Part shown: piece by piece, positions 11,410 to 22,705 of the stretch
Numbering within the stretch: the stretch's first letter is position 1
Layout: each line of letters starts with the position of its first letter
DNA from: Lyophyllum atratum
Taxonomy: Eukaryota; Basidiomycota; Agaricomycetes; Agaricales; Lyophyllaceae
DNA length: 64,000 nt
Direction: 5' to 3'
Assembly (NCBI GenBank): GCA_014905825.1
Contig: JACGCN010000019.1
Location: 310,001 to 374,000 of the forward strand
Made by a program: the position numbers and the translations under genes
Notes under the pieces: model-generated
Database searches by the model: none
What the model saw: only the letters and a program-made list of their open reading frames with translations
Told to the model about the DNA's origin: nothing

Positions 11410-12192
11410 GACCGTCGCTGCTCTTCGCGACGTCACCTCCCTCGAGCTACCTGCTGAGTTCAAGCGCTATGTTGATAACAAGAAGCCCGACTTCTTGCGA
11501 AAGTCCCCTTATGGAAAGATCCCGGCATTGGAGGACGCAGATGGATTCAAGGTGTTTGAGGGTGTTGCGATCGCTCGTTATGGTGAGTTCGAGTTGTTCG
11601 TTATTTGCCTTAAAATGCAGTGAATTTCGTTTCGATCGTGTCTCGTTGAGTTGGGACATTTTACTGATCTCGTTGCATGTTTGTAGTTGCCAGTCTAGCA
11701 CCCAACGCTGGTCTTTTCAGCAAAGATCTCACAGAGGCTGGCCTCATCGATCAGTGGATCCACCTGACGGAATCCGAGGTCGATCAGTTGACCAACCTCA
11801 TTGGCCAGCTTCTCCCCGGTGCCATCACCCCCTACAGCAAACTGTCAGTCCCCCGCAACGCAAACCAATTTAAAAACTCCACGCCGGCCCCACAGATCCA
11901 CGCCACCGTCGCCGAGCGCCAACGCCGCGCCCTAAACACGCTCAACGCGCAGCTCGCCACGCGCACCTTCTTCGTCGGGGAGCGTATCACCCTCGCCGAC
12001 ATCTACATCGCCACCCAGATCCGCCGCGCCGCCACCGTGACCTTCGACGCCCCACTCCACGCGGAGCTGCCGCACCTCATCCGCCACGCGGAGACGGTGG
12101 TGAATCAGCCGAAGATTAAGGAGTTCTTTAAGTCGGTTGAGTACGTGCAGAAAGTTCCTGGTTTTTCCACCCCCCCACCCTTCCCATTTTGA
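11410..12192 (+). CDS. GST-domain protein related to elongation factor eEF1B-gamma, short form
   Basis: From about 11410 the frame reads TVAALRDVTSLELPAEF, KKPDFLRKSPYGKIPALED and FKVFEGVAIARY, then an intron (11583-11686), then VASLAPNAGLF and a GST C-terminal half with AERQRRALNTLNAQL and TFFVGERITLADIYIA. This is the N-terminal GST-like module of eEF1B-gamma, which in full length binds eEF1B-alpha and helps guanine-nucleotide exchange on eEF1A. The frame stops at 12190-12192 just after the GST helices (YVQKVPGFSTPPPF), so the usual C-terminal EF1G domain is absent. A stretch of about 17 codons, SVPRNANQFKNSTPAPQ, interrupts the family pattern and looks like an unspliced intron, but removing it by the visible GT..AG would shift the frame. 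The first exon, with the start, was not found. Truncated paralogue or relic. Confidence 0.65.
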
Positions 12193-13043
12193 AGGGTCAA
12201 ATTTCTGATGCGATGGTGGGGCTGGTAGGCTCACAAGACCATCAACCACTCATGTACGAACGACTGGAAGAATATTCACAAATGAGTATATCCATACTAT
12301 CACGGACTGCACTAGGCATGTTGATGTTAGATCACCGTATCATCTGACTCGGAGGGTAAATACATAAAAACCTGGCTGTTGAAATGAGGTAGGACGTGAA
12401 ATCGAATGGCAAGTCCCATACGATGTGGTAAACAGTGAAGAAAATAAACCTGAAAAGTAGCAGGTTCTGCGGCGATAGCGCGCGTCCACAGCTTAATTTG
12501 AACCCCGTGTCGTGGTGGTTTGAAGGGAAGGAAACACAATCACATGACTGTGTCCTTTCTTGCTCGTAAACCTCACTCGATTTCCCCGAATTTATCGACT
12601 TACGAGCATGAAGGGTCGACGATGCAGACCTGCACCCTAATACCTATCGCTTCAGGTCAAATACCACGCGCAGTGCCTCACTGCCCTTTCGCTTGTCAAT
12701 TTCGGCACTCGGAACATACTCTCACATATCACGTCGAGCCTTACGGAGACTCGTACAGACGCCCTATGGCTTCTGCATCCCATGGAATCTCAGAATATCG
12801 ATACAGCTGTCACTCCGTCTCTTTGATATCACCGTCGCGGAGAAGGACACACCTTGGATATTCTAATAAGTAACGTAAACATAAAGCCATCGATTGGGGC
12901 AAAACTGGCCATGGCTTGCGTTAACTCCGAAGACCATCGAAGGCAAGTTGGATATCCCCCTCCCCAGGGCCCCCCTCCCAACACAAAGCAGTTTTCAGCT
13001 GCATCAAGCCACGCCCTGCACCTCCACGTAGACTCTCGCAGAC
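12193..13043. other. intergenic
   Basis: Short frames only (for example 12520-12873 +) with no motif or splice support. Promoter side of the membrane-protein gene at 13044. Confidence 0.5.
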
Positions 13044-13881
13044 ATGAACGCTGTTAAGAGACCGTCTCCATCAGCCGTGACAGAAGAGGCCAGCCCTTCT
13101 CACGACAGTCGTTCCGACACTCCCAACCAGGCATCGCCCACGGATTACCCTCAAATTGACGTCTTGAGCAAGGGATTCGATCTCTTAGCACTCGCGGTGT
13201 GTATTTGCATCCAAGTTGTTATCGATCCGTAGCTGACTCTTGCTTGAAATGTAGGCCACATTCATTTCAGCCGTCCAAGCACAGGTCATGACCATAACCG
13301 TCGGCATCCCCGCTGCCGAAGAAACCATCTCAATCCGTGCCATCAACTCGTTCTTTCTCGGTGGACTTGTTCTGGATCTCATGTCGGCCACCCTGGCATT
13401 TCTCACCTCGCGCTGGCTACAGCGGCTTACAGACGAAGAGAAGAAGTTTTTTGAAGAAGAACTCCAGAAGGTTAAGGCGGAAAGGCAACGGAAGATGAAG
13501 GTTCGAGCTGTAGAGCGTGAATCCCTCCTCAAGGAAACGCAGGACCAGTCCGTCAACACGACCCACAAAACACGTCCCCATGCGAAACCGAGCGAGCGCG
13601 GCCATTCAAGCCTATACGACCGGTTGCACTCAGCCTTCCTCGCCTGGTTGAGCTTGTCACTCTTCGTACCCATGCCCCTCCTTGTTTTCGGCGTGCTCTG
13701 CATGATCTGCGGTCTTTATGTGTACGCATGGACCCTGCATTCTTGGATCGTGGCCACCGTCTTCACCGTCGCCGGTGTCGTTACTCTTCCATTCCTGGTT
13801 GGAGTATTCCTCATTGGCCAGGAGGCGCATAGGCGCCGAAACATCATCGGTCGTCTTAGCAAGATGCAAGGTGATTGGTAA
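13044..13881 (+). CDS. hypothetical four-helix membrane protein
   Basis: Two exons, 13044-13196 and 13255-13881, phase 0 at the junction (LLALA/ATFISAVQ), give about 259 residues. The N-terminal 40 residues are Ser/Pro-rich and polar. Hydrophobic segments follow near the splice junction and at INSFFLGGLVLDLMSATLAF, then a charged helical stretch (TDEEKKFFEEELQKVKAERQ) likely to be a cytoplasmic coiled coil. Two more membrane spans follow, LSLSLFVPMPLLVFGVLCMI and WIVATVFTVAGVVTLPFLVG, with a basic C terminus. Layout: two helices, a charged loop, two helices. I do not recognise the family; proteins of this general layout are common in agaricomycetes. No enzymatic motif is seen. Confidence 0.75.
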
Positions 13882-16227
13882 TTCAAGGTGCGTCCGATAT
13901 CTCGTGGTTTGGGGAAAGATAGTAGACGAGACAGTATTCAATGTTGCCTTGCAGAAACTCTCTTGCATCGGCTTCCTGCCCTTACCGTCCATCGCATAAG
14001 CTTAGTGTTTCCTCGTCGCCCTTTACGTCTTGCCTGAGTAATGTTTTCCCTACCTTATTTATCTCAGACATCCTTCCCTGGTAATCTTACTAGGAGCATT
14101 CTTAGGATTGAAGCGGGATAAGGATTATATTCCTGCTTCAGGCACCAGGCATTCGAACATGATGCGAGTTGGTGCGTTCCGCTCAGGTTCCGCTTGCATT
14201 GGCAGAAGCGTAGCAAGGACCCGTGGAGATCGGCCAGGTGCCTGTTCTGCATTCGGGAGATAAACAGGGTCCCTGCAATACATTCTTCATGTCATACGAT
14301 ACCCTATCTGTGATCTGGTATGTTAATTTGTCGCGAAGTGGTTGGTGGCTAATGTCTTGAAGACTTGTAAGTTAGTAGTTGTAACCGCCATTACTGCGGA
14401 TTTGAGAATTGTAAGCCCTACCTTCTCATCGAGCTATGTGCACTTAAAAATTGGAAGGGATAATGTATGTTATCAGTGATTCCGAAGTCACTGCAGTAAC
14501 CACCCGTCCTGTGGGATTCCAGGTGACTAGATGTTGAGCATCGATTTGACATTGAGCTTCCCGTCTTCCTGTCAGCGAATTCAGCAAAACACTTCTCAAG
14601 CACTTCTCCGCTTGTCAAACCGGCAAGTCATAAATCCGGAGATAAACTTAGAGAGCTTCTTGAACAAGTGCTACCAATCAGCGTTCCACTTGTGTTTCGA
14701 AGTTACGTGTTTATGGAGGATTCCACGATTGTCTTCGAACCTGGAACGGTAGGTAAATCTCGGAAACACAGTAACGCCGGATGGACTGATTGTCTACCTA
14801 TCCATACGGATAGACTATCTAGTGCTCGATAAAATGTTCCATGAATAAAGAGGAGTTACCTGACAGAAATACGAAACTCACAGCACATGTGAAAGGAGAC
14901 CCGGGGGACACATTCATTTTACGGACATTAGGTGCACATGCTTAAGATACGCCAGACAAGAACGACCAGCTTCAGTACTCACACTTCCCGATAATGTTGA
15001 GTCGAGACTTGGGAAACAGTAGAAGGACGGCTATGCGTAAGTCCCAGATACCAAGGCCATAGGGAAACCAAGCGGCCTAATGCGAGAGACTCCGCCTGCT
15101 ACTGGGAGGTTGGCCAAAGGGAAAAGACCAGAGAGTGAACGGTGAGTGAGGTCATATGAAAGACGCGTGGAAACTGCCAGTCAGCCAATCGACGTAGGTC
15201 AACTGATCATGCTGACTGCGAAGTCAGCCTTGCCTGTAAATATCTAGTGTGTGTGTGCTGCCGGTCTCCCGTCTGTTGCAGTAGGTGTGAAGAGCGCGGG
15301 CCCATTCAGTCAAGTCGGCGCGGCGAAATTGGGACGATTTGTGAGGTTTTCCGAGTGCTTCATGTAGGAGATCTAAGGAACGGGCGCATTCATTCATGAT
15401 ATCTATGAATTAGACTGTTACCAATGTGCGTCTGCAAAGATAAGGATCTCCACAGCAGCAGCAAGAGTGAGATATACGATCAACCTTGGAAGAACAGGGG
15501 TGTATTAGCCCGTAGAACAGGCTGGTGAGGTGCGGTAAAAAGCATGCAACATGATACGGCTGTGCGCAGCTAAGGCGTGAGTCGTCGTTGGGTAAGGGGG
15601 CTAAGAAGATACCATATGGATAGCATGAAATTGGAAGGCAAGTCCTCCCTTCAGGAGACCGCTCTGTGTTCAGAGTTGCACGCAGGAGTTGAAAGGAATC
15701 GAGTCCGGCTTGGGTTATTGCGAGCGAAGCGAGCAATCTTCTCTAGGGGCTGAACAGAGGGACAAACAAATACAAATTCCGTTTTCGCAAAAGCCACTGA
15801 AACTGTCTCCAGGTGTGTATCGTCTAAAGCGCATTCAATTTTGACACTTTGCACCTGGAACTTGGCTATGTTACTGCTCTACTGTATGGCTATTGAGTTG
15901 TGCCAAAAAATTCAACAATTTCACCCAATGTTATCGAGTACATGCTTAGCCTTGCGCACATCATTCGAATTGCGAAGCGAGCTTTCTCCCGCAGTACGGC
16001 GGATCCATATTTATGCTATCCCAAAAAGGTAATTGATAGCCTTGGCCACCTTGTATGAACAGGCATCATTTATTACGCCCGACAACTCCGCACTGTATGC
16101 TGTACTGCACGCCGCCCATGAAAGGGCCTGTACACAGATACATACGCCGACCCATTCTCCAGTGTTCCTCGTTTCCCCTCCTCCCTACCCACATTGACCT
16201 TATACCCACGACAACAACCCGTGACTC
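13882..16227. other. 2.3-kb intergenic stretch
   Basis: Several frames of 60-110 codons on both strands (for example 15410-15736 -) lack family motifs and splice logic. No tRNA, long repeat or transposon end was seen. Probably the 3' UTR of the membrane-protein gene and the promoter of the lipase. Confidence 0.5.
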
Positions 16228-17412
16228 ATGCTCAAAGGCCTAATCGCAGCGATCCGGGGCTATAATCCTACCTCTGAGGACGAGCGGCGCGTATACGAAG
16301 CAGAGAAAGAGAACAATTTTCGCTGGGTTTCACAGGTCTTTGCCCCCCGTGCGCCGGTTATACTCACAGCAGCCAACCTCATCCAGGACGTCGCTCTTCA
16401 GAATGAGCTTTCGGAGATAGGCCAGTTCGCTGAAGTAGCTCATGGCTCGTTCAACCCGACGTTCATATGGAAACACATGCCTAACTTATCAGCGCCTGGC
16501 TATCCTCTTGAACAGTATACCGCATTGTCGGGATCGCGCCTATGTTCGGAGTCCGCTTTTCACGGTGCATTCGCAGATCTCCAAGGTTACATCGCACACC
16601 GTCCTCATAAAGGGCAGCTTGTAGTGGCGTTCTCTGGGACGTCTTCGCTTACTCAGGCATTGCAAAGTTTGAAGTTCCCCATGGTTCCACATCCAAGCGG
16701 CACCGGAAGAGTGCATTCGGGATTTTGGAGGATGTACTCGGGAATCCGGACTACTGCCCTTTCCCGACTTTCCGAGGCTTTATGCTCACCTGGCGTGACA
16801 GAAGTCGTCTTCACAGGTCATAGCATGGGGGCTGTGATAAGCTACTTGTTCTGCCTCGATGTCCTCGAAGGCAAATCGGACTTAGACCCTGAGAAGTACT
16901 CCGGAAGATTCAAGGTCGTAGCTTTCGGAGCTCCAAGGGTCGGCGACGAAGCGTTTGCACGACGCTGGTCTGAGTTGACTAGCAAATATAATGTCGTCGA
17001 ACATTCTGTGAGGAACTATAGAGACGGTGAGCCCTCAAATCCGGGACCCCGTCACGCAATGAGCTCTGACCCACATTTGATGCCAGGCGTTCCATCACTT
17101 CCCCCCCAAAAGCTGGGCTATCGTCACCTATCTGGCAACCCGCTGTACCTTGCACATGGTCATCTTTGGTCCATTCCGCCAGCACAGTCTGAATACTCGC
17201 TATTTACATGTGACACCACCGCGATCAGAAATATGGTTGATCCTTTCCCGTTCGGGGGTCACAACTATTACAGCGGGAGAGATATGGAGCTGCTACAGAG
17301 ACGAATGAAGTGGTTCGGACCATACGTGGAGGCTGACAAGTGGGATGTTCTAAAGAAGCGCTTCGAGCAGCAGCTGCGGTTAGAGGACGACGCCGGCTCG
17401 CGCGGGACGTGA
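16228..17412 (+). CDS. lipase class 3 (alpha/beta hydrolase)
   Basis: Intronless frame of 394 residues beginning MLKGLIAAIRGYNP. It carries the lipase-3 pattern: LVVAFSGTSSLTQA (oxyanion-side strand, about 131-144), GRVHSGFWRMY (160-170), the nucleophile elbow GHSMG at 197-201 with Ser199, FGAPRVGD at 233-240, a likely acid at Asp266 in NYRDGEP, and a likely His345 in FGGHNYYSG. There is no signal peptide at the start, so the protein is probably intracellular, unlike secreted Rhizomucor-type lipases. It should hydrolyse acyl esters such as mono-, di- or triacylglycerols; the substrate is not predictable. The lack of introns is unusual among its neighbours. Confidence 0.9.
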   Translation: MLKGLIAAIRGYNPTSEDERRVYEAEKENNFRWVSQVFAPRAPVILTAANLIQDVALQNELSEIGQFAEVAHGSFNPTFIWKHMPNLSAPGYPLEQYTALSGSRLCSESAFHGAFADLQGYIAHRPHKGQLVVAFSGTSSLTQALQSLKFPMVPHPSGTGRVHSGFWRMYSGIRTTALSRLSEALCSPGVTEVVFTGHSMGAVISYLFCLDVLEGKSDLDPEKYSGRFKVVAFGAPRVGDEAFARRWSELTSKYNVVEHSVRNYRDGEPSNPGPRHAMSSDPHLMPGVPSLPPQKLGYRHLSGNPLYLAHGHLWSIPPAQSEYSLFTCDTTAIRNMVDPFPFGGHNYYSGRDMELLQRRMKWFGPYVEADKWDVLKKRFEQQLRLEDDAGSRGT

Positions 17413-17923
17413 CTGGTAAGCCCAGTTCTCGTTTGGTTTGTCCTTTTCCTCCCAGTCCCAGTCACATCTATATTGCGCATGCAGCTTGTCTTTCCTCTAT
17501 CCTCTTCCCCATGTCCTTTCGGCTATCATGATACCTTCCTCCGCTTGTACTCCCTGCTATAATTCATTTATAACTCCTGGTTGCATCGCATTTCGCTGTC
17601 TAATCCTTCCGTCTTTCATTTCAACATACCTTGGTGGTGTCATAGCCCTCCCCACTTCTCACGAAATAACGGACTCTTCAGTGGTAAGATAAGCATCCTA
17701 ACGCGAAATGACAAAACCCGAAGTGAAGGACGACAAACAAGCACCTGCACGGACTTTATGGACGATCCACCTTCCTCAATCGGCTACACTCGCCTATGTG
17801 TTTGATATTACTGGAATTCACATCCCAGGGAAATAAACAGCTCAAATATACGAATCCTGCATAGGTTTCTGCCTGACGCATTAAAATACTTGTCCCCTGC
17901 AACCCCTACATCACCATGCCCAT
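17413..17923. other. intergenic, convergent gene ends
   Basis: T- and C-rich sequence after the lipase stop, running to the stop of the minus-strand gene. No gene seen. Confidence 0.6.
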
Positions 17924-19726
17924 TCAAAGCTCGTGCAGCTTATCCAAAAGAATCGCCCACTCCATAACCGTAACGCCCTGCCTCAACGCCTCCTCTCTCA
18001 CCTCACGGTCCCTCGTCTCCTCCGACAGACGCGCAACAGCACGCAGATGACCCTCATTCATTATCCCCAGCTTAGCCAGCGCAGGCGATATGTGGAGCAG
18101 AGGCGGCTCGCACGATGCCAGGACATGCTCGAACGCAATCGTCGATGTGGACTTGATCGTGCTAATCGTAGACCCCGATTGCGTGGGGTGGAAGGAGGGC
18201 GTGGGGTGTCGGGCGTACATTCGGTTTGGCGTCGAGCTGCGCAGCGGAGTGTGCGAGGAGCGATCGGGACGTATGGCGTCGAGGCTGTGCCTTATGGGCG
18301 TGGAGGAAGGGGCGGGAGAGGTGCCAGTGTCGGTGCCGTGTGTTCCGTTTGTGAGCTTTTGATAAGATGGGGAACGGCTGCTGGAGCGGTATCGGCCTGG
18401 GTCTGGAGTGCGGATATTCCGTGGAGGAGTGCGGGGAGGGGTGCGAGTCCATGAAGGGGAGGACGAGGATCCGGATACGCTGGGCTTTGTTCGGTCAGCG
18501 TGAGAGTGGCTTGTGTGACCTGACGATTTTCGTGTCGTGGTCGACGTGCTTGTGGTCGCCGTATGTCTCTGCGTTTCAAGGAAAATCAGTTCTACGGTTC
18601 GACGATAGCCCCTGGGAGACGTACCACTGAAGTTGGTTCGCTGCTTCTGGACTGTTCGTCTGTTATGGTGCGGATGCTCCCTAGGTTCGACCCAGCGGCG
18701 TCCTCCGTCGGTCTTGGCGGCAGGCTCCGTCGTCTCCGTCGTGCATCAGCCTCCGACACCGACGTCACACCATCACCCGCAGCCCCAGCCTCACTTCCCC
18801 CATCCGCAGCCTCAGCATAGTCATTAGCGCCCAAATAATAAACCTCCATGTCCGCCGTCGGGTCCGCCTCGTCCGCAACCTGCTCACGCCACGTCGAGAT
18901 CGTCACCGTACGTTCCGGCCCATCCTCCAACACCCTTCGGTCGACAATCTCAAACGACTGACGCGCCCGAGCAATCGCCCCCACACCGCCCCCCACCCCG
19001 CTAGTCAGTCCGAGTCTGTTCACGGACCCGAGCCGGCTGGGCTTCCCTATCCTGTTGATGCCCGTACTCGTGTTGGCTGTCGCGGCGATTTGCACATGCC
19101 CGCCACTCCTATCCTGCTCCTGTCGGTTCCGCGTAGGACTCAGCGTCAGGTCGGGGCTCCCTCCGAATTTCCGCTCCAATTCGGTCATATAGTGTCCATA
19201 CTCCCCATACGTCTCGAATGCATCAGTCTCATCCCGCTGATCCTTCCTGTTGGTGTTTGTCGCGCCCCCACCACTCAGAGGACGCGCGCCGTCCTTCCGC
19301 CGTAGCAGCGGGGTATTGCTACGACTTTGGCTTTGAGCGTTGGGCACCGCGACAGGCGATGCTGTCCGGGGCGCTAACGCGTATTTTGGCGTACCAGAAT
19401 TACTGGCTAGGGGTGACGGCGACCGAGCCCGCTCAGAGCCAAGCCCGTGCGGTTCCCACTCGGTACGGGCGCCGCGTGTTGTTGTCGCGGCATCGAAGTC
19501 GTCGTCCAGGGGTGCAGAGGTGGGCGGGGGGCGAGGGCGCCTGACGAGCATCTTTCCGGGCGCGTACTTGTTCGGAACAAGATAGTATATCCCGGACTCT
19601 GTGTATCCATTCGTAAATATATATCAAAGTGCAGGAGACCCAAGACAATGCTGAGTGGCGTCCCGCGCATGGGGCTTTGAGCTTTGACGTACCTGTCCTA
19701 GCGTCCTCTTCGCTATGTAGATGCAT
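17924..19726 (-). CDS. hypothetical disordered Ser/Pro/Arg-rich protein
   Basis: Three exons, 19726-19693, 19598-18625 and 18568-17924, join in phase to about 550 residues starting MHLHSEEDART. The second exon opens with GIYYLVPNKYAPGKMLVRR, a short conserved-looking basic motif, and then turns into low-complexity sequence rich in Ser, Pro, Thr, Arg and Gly. The middle holds EYGHYMTELERKFG and a cluster VTISTWREQVADEADP. The only compact part is the C terminus, IAFEHVLASCEPPLLHISP and AVARLSEETRDREVREEAL, ending LLDKLHEL, which looks helical. No enzymatic signature or membrane segment is visible. I do not recognise it; a regulatory or scaffold role would be a guess. The short first exon is the least certain part. 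Confidence 0.65.
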
Positions 19727-20146
19727 GTCCTTGGCCGTCCGCGTTCGTCGTGTTCTTCTGGTTGGGAGACGAAACTTGTGTATTGGGAAGCAGAAAAGCA
19801 TTCACGACGCAGCAGATGTAGAGGAAGGGTGTGGATGTTACATAGACGTCTTTACGCCGATAATATATCAAGGAGCAGTGCACGAGGCTGCATCGTGTTA
19901 ATCATTAGGTATGGATTCACGTGTTCGGAGGGGGGGTGCAGTGAATCAGCATAAAGATGTTCCAGTGCCGGCGGAAGGAGACGTACATACTTTTGGATTG
20001 AGTGCACATGCTGTAGGCAGGTAGGGCCGACTCGCTTCATCACGTAACAAAGCAGTGAGGAGCGTCCATAGACGGATAGGCGATATCATTGTAATACATA
20101 AGATACATAGTACTAGTAGAGGAGATAAATAGTGCAATAAAGTGGT
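19727..20146. other. intergenic
   Basis: Between the histone H3 stop and the start of the disordered-protein gene. Holds the H3 3' UTR and the next promoter; no gene seen. Confidence 0.6.
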
Positions 20147-20880
20147 CTATGACCTCTCTCCACGAAGGCGGCGGGCAAGAGCCAGATCTTTCGGTTGGCT
20201 GTGAAAGAATGGTGTCAGGATTTGAAACAATGATAAGGAATGCATAAGCGTACATCGTGACACCTGAAGCAACAAAAGATATTAGCGGAGGCATGAAAGA
20301 CAAGCGAAGTAACACGTACGTTTGGCGTGGATAGCAGCTAAGTTCGTGTCTTCGAACAGGGAAACGAGATAAGCCTCGGCGGCTTCCTGAAGAGCCATCA
20401 CAGCGGACGATTGGAAGCGGAGATCGGTCTGGGAAGATATCACATTTAGAATAAGGTTATTTATGATCCTATTGAAACACACCTTGAAATCTTGAGCAAT
20501 CTCGCGAACGAGTCTCTGGAAGGGCAGTTTGCGGATAAGAAGTTCAGTCGACTTCTGGTAGCGGCGAATCTCCCGGAGAGCGACGGTTCCGGGACGGAAA
20601 CGATGAGGCTTCTTAACACCACCGGTGGCATTCTATTGAAATGAAGATAGATGAGCGATGTCGGCGTTGAGGGTAGTCAGATGAGCATACCGAGGCTGTC
20701 TTCCTGGCAGCAGACTTCGATGCGAGCTACAGTAGAGATAAAGAATGAGTACAAGTTAAAACTCCTAGTCTCATAGTGACCTCGGCCGGGCCACCAGTGA
20801 GGCAAGAGACGTCAACGCACCTGCTTACGGGGAGCCTTTCCACCTGTGGACTTGCGGGCGGTTTGTTTGGTGCGGGCCAT
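20147..20880 (-). CDS. histone H3
   Basis: Core nucleosome histone. Six exons: 20880-20821, 20726-20691, 20632-20483, 20428-20320, 20263-20254 and 20198-20147, giving 138 residues. The sequence reads [20 protein letters not shown], then [12 protein letters not shown], then [21 protein letters not shown] and so on to [10 protein letters not shown]4, K9, K14, K18, K23 and the second ARK motif are present. As spliced, the tail has one extra Ser before AARK and one extra residue before ATGGVKK, so it is two residues longer than the usual 136. The fifth exon is only 10 nt. An alternative splice that would remove the extra residues was not found. A TATA box lies about 100 bp before the ATG. Confidence 0.95.
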
Positions 20881-21382
20881 CGTGTCGAGTAGAGGCGAGG
20901 GCGAGGAGGTTGTCGAAGAAGCCGAGTGTTGGTGGTGTGCGTTGATTGAGGACAAGATGTGCGATCAACAAAGGCATGGTATTTATATTCGTTGACGCGA
21001 CGTGCACGTGATGCATTCAACAAAATATCGCGACGCGTCAGGTCACGAGCGCGTTGTGGTGCCCATCATGATCTTGCTGCAGCAGCTACACCCTCACTGA
21101 CGCGTTTTCTGATACTATTGGAAGATATAGTGCATAAGGTGGCTATGACCGTCCAGACGTCCGTTATTGGTTCTCTCAGAGGACTATTCCTGTCGGTCAA
21201 ACAAAAATGATTTTTTCGGTGTCTCGGCCCGGATATTTGTTCTGATGGCTCAAGCCAAGCATCGCCACGCTCTGAGAACATTTGAACGGCTCTTCCATGA
21301 CTCTGAGTCCACCAAATTATGCTGACATGACCTTCCTCCTAGGTTCATAACGCGGACATCTTGCTACTGCGCTGTTAGCAAG
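20881..21382. other. divergent promoter region between histone H3 and the methyltransferase
   Basis: About 500 bp between two divergent start codons. Apart from the H3 TATA box, a GACGCGACGTGCACGTGATG segment contains an E-box-like CACGTG. No gene. Confidence 0.6.
20980..20987 (-). promoter_or_regulatory. TATA box of histone H3
   Basis: TATAAATA on the minus strand, about 100 bp upstream of the H3 ATG at 20880. Confidence 0.6.
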
Positions 21383-22705
21383 ATGGCGATGAACTTCACG
21401 TTCAATTTCGATGTTCTCTTGGCCTGCCTTTTCCCTCTCGCTCTTTTCATCATAGTACTAAGAGCCAACAGTGCTAACCTTTGCACTTGGAATTGGGCCA
21501 ATTTACGCGACTTCTTCTCCCTCCGATCCTTCAAAACTTCTGCACATGCACCGTTCTCTCTCGAGAAGGCTTACCAGTCTTATGCACAATACAGCTGGCT
21601 GGCGGGGATGGAGGTCCGAAACGCAACTTATAATTCGCTTGGACGGGCTCATAAACGACTAGGGAGTAAAATTGGGTACCCGACAAAACTGAAAAGACTA
21701 CAAAATGTTACGGGCCTGAATGCGACCATCACTGAGAGCATTGCCGAGCTTGCTGCAAAGGAATTCAGCCTGGGCGATACGTACAGCGGTCATGGAGACC
21801 TAGGCAGGGTGCGGGAGTCGCTGAAGCACTTCGTACGTGACTGGAGTGAGGAGGGTGCGCAGGAACGTGAAAAGATTTTCCGGCCAATCTTGCACGTCCT
21901 TGGGGCGATGAATCCGGACGAACGACAGGGCAAGCGTGTCCTCGTGCCAGGATCTGGGTTGGGAAGACTAGCATGGGAGATATCGCAGCTTGGTATGTAT
22001 ATCCTATCGATCTTCACTGCATCACCACTGACAAACGTTGAATGTTATTCAGGATTTGACACGACTGCGAACGAGTTGTCGTTCTTTATGAACCTCGCAT
22101 TTCGCTTCCTGCTCTCCCCAGAGACAACCACCTCGAGAGACGAACACACACTCCGCCCCTACTCCCATTGGTTCTCACACCAGCGCTCCAACGACTCTCT
22201 GTTCCGCGCCATCCGCTTCCCCGACGCCGTCCCTCGTCTCGGCCCGAATTTTCATCTTGCAGAAACAGACTTCCTCAAGCTTTTACCGCCGCATCCGACC
22301 TCGTCCGGTACCCCAAAGAGTTTTGCGTGGTCGAAAACACAAGCCGAACATGACGAACGCCCTCAAGAGGGCTACGACTACATTGTGACGCTTTTTTTCA
22401 TCGATACTTCGTTGAACGTATTCGCGACGATGGAGCACATCTATACCCTCTTGCGCCCGGGTGGCACCTGGATCAACATGGGGCCGCTGCTGTGGACGTC
22501 TGGCGGCCAGGCCAAGCTCGAGCTGAGCCTCGACGAAGTGATTAGTGCCGCAGAGGAAATCGGGTTCGTCGTACAGGACGGGGATGCCGATGCTGGTGAC
22601 ATTAATGCCAGGCGGACGGTGGAATGCGAATATACCGGTGATCTGAACGCGATGATGCGGTGGATATACAAGGCGGAGTTTTGGGTCGCGACGAAGTCGA
22701 AGTAA
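21383..22705 (+). CDS. N2227-family (carnosine N-methyltransferase-like) SAM methyltransferase
   Basis: Two exons, 21383-21992 and 22053-22705, give 420 residues. Family knowledge: N2227 proteins methylate the imidazole of carnosine and possibly related His-containing peptides, using S-adenosylmethionine. Residues 10-27 are a hydrophobic membrane anchor. The family N-terminal helices follow (YQSYAQYSWLAGMEVRNATY). The SAM loop VPGSGLGRLAWEI is at 188-200, just before the intron, and GFDTTANELSFFMNLAFRF just after it. Later blocks match the family: YSHWFSHQRSNDSLFRAIRF, FPDAVP, DYIVTLFFIDTSLNVFATME and LLRPGGTWINMGPLLW. The C terminus is YKAEFWVATKSK. It looks complete and functional. A decayed partial copy sits at 27178-27640. 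Confidence 0.9.
   Translation: MAMNFTFNFDVLLACLFPLALFIIVLRANSANLCTWNWANLRDFFSLRSFKTSAHAPFSLEKAYQSYAQYSWLAGMEVRNATYNSLGRAHKRLGSKIGYPTKLKRLQNVTGLNATITESIAELAAKEFSLGDTYSGHGDLGRVRESLKHFVRDWSEEGAQEREKIFRPILHVLGAMNPDERQGKRVLVPGSGLGRLAWEISQLGMYILSIFTASPLTNVECYSGFDTTANELSFFMNLAFRFLLSPETTTSRDEHTLRPYSHWFSHQRSNDSLFRAIRFPDAVPRLGPNFHLAETDFLKLLPPHPTSSGTPKSFAWSKTQAEHDERPQEGYDYIVTLFFIDTSLNVFATMEHIYTLLRPGGTWINMGPLLWTSGGQAKLELSLDEVISAAEEIGFVVQDGDADAGDINARRTVECEYTGDLNAMMRWIYKAEFWVATKSK

Noticed and set aside
18592..19585. Plus-strand frames across the disordered-protein gene
   Set aside because: Opposite-strand shadows of Ser/Arg-rich coding sequence.
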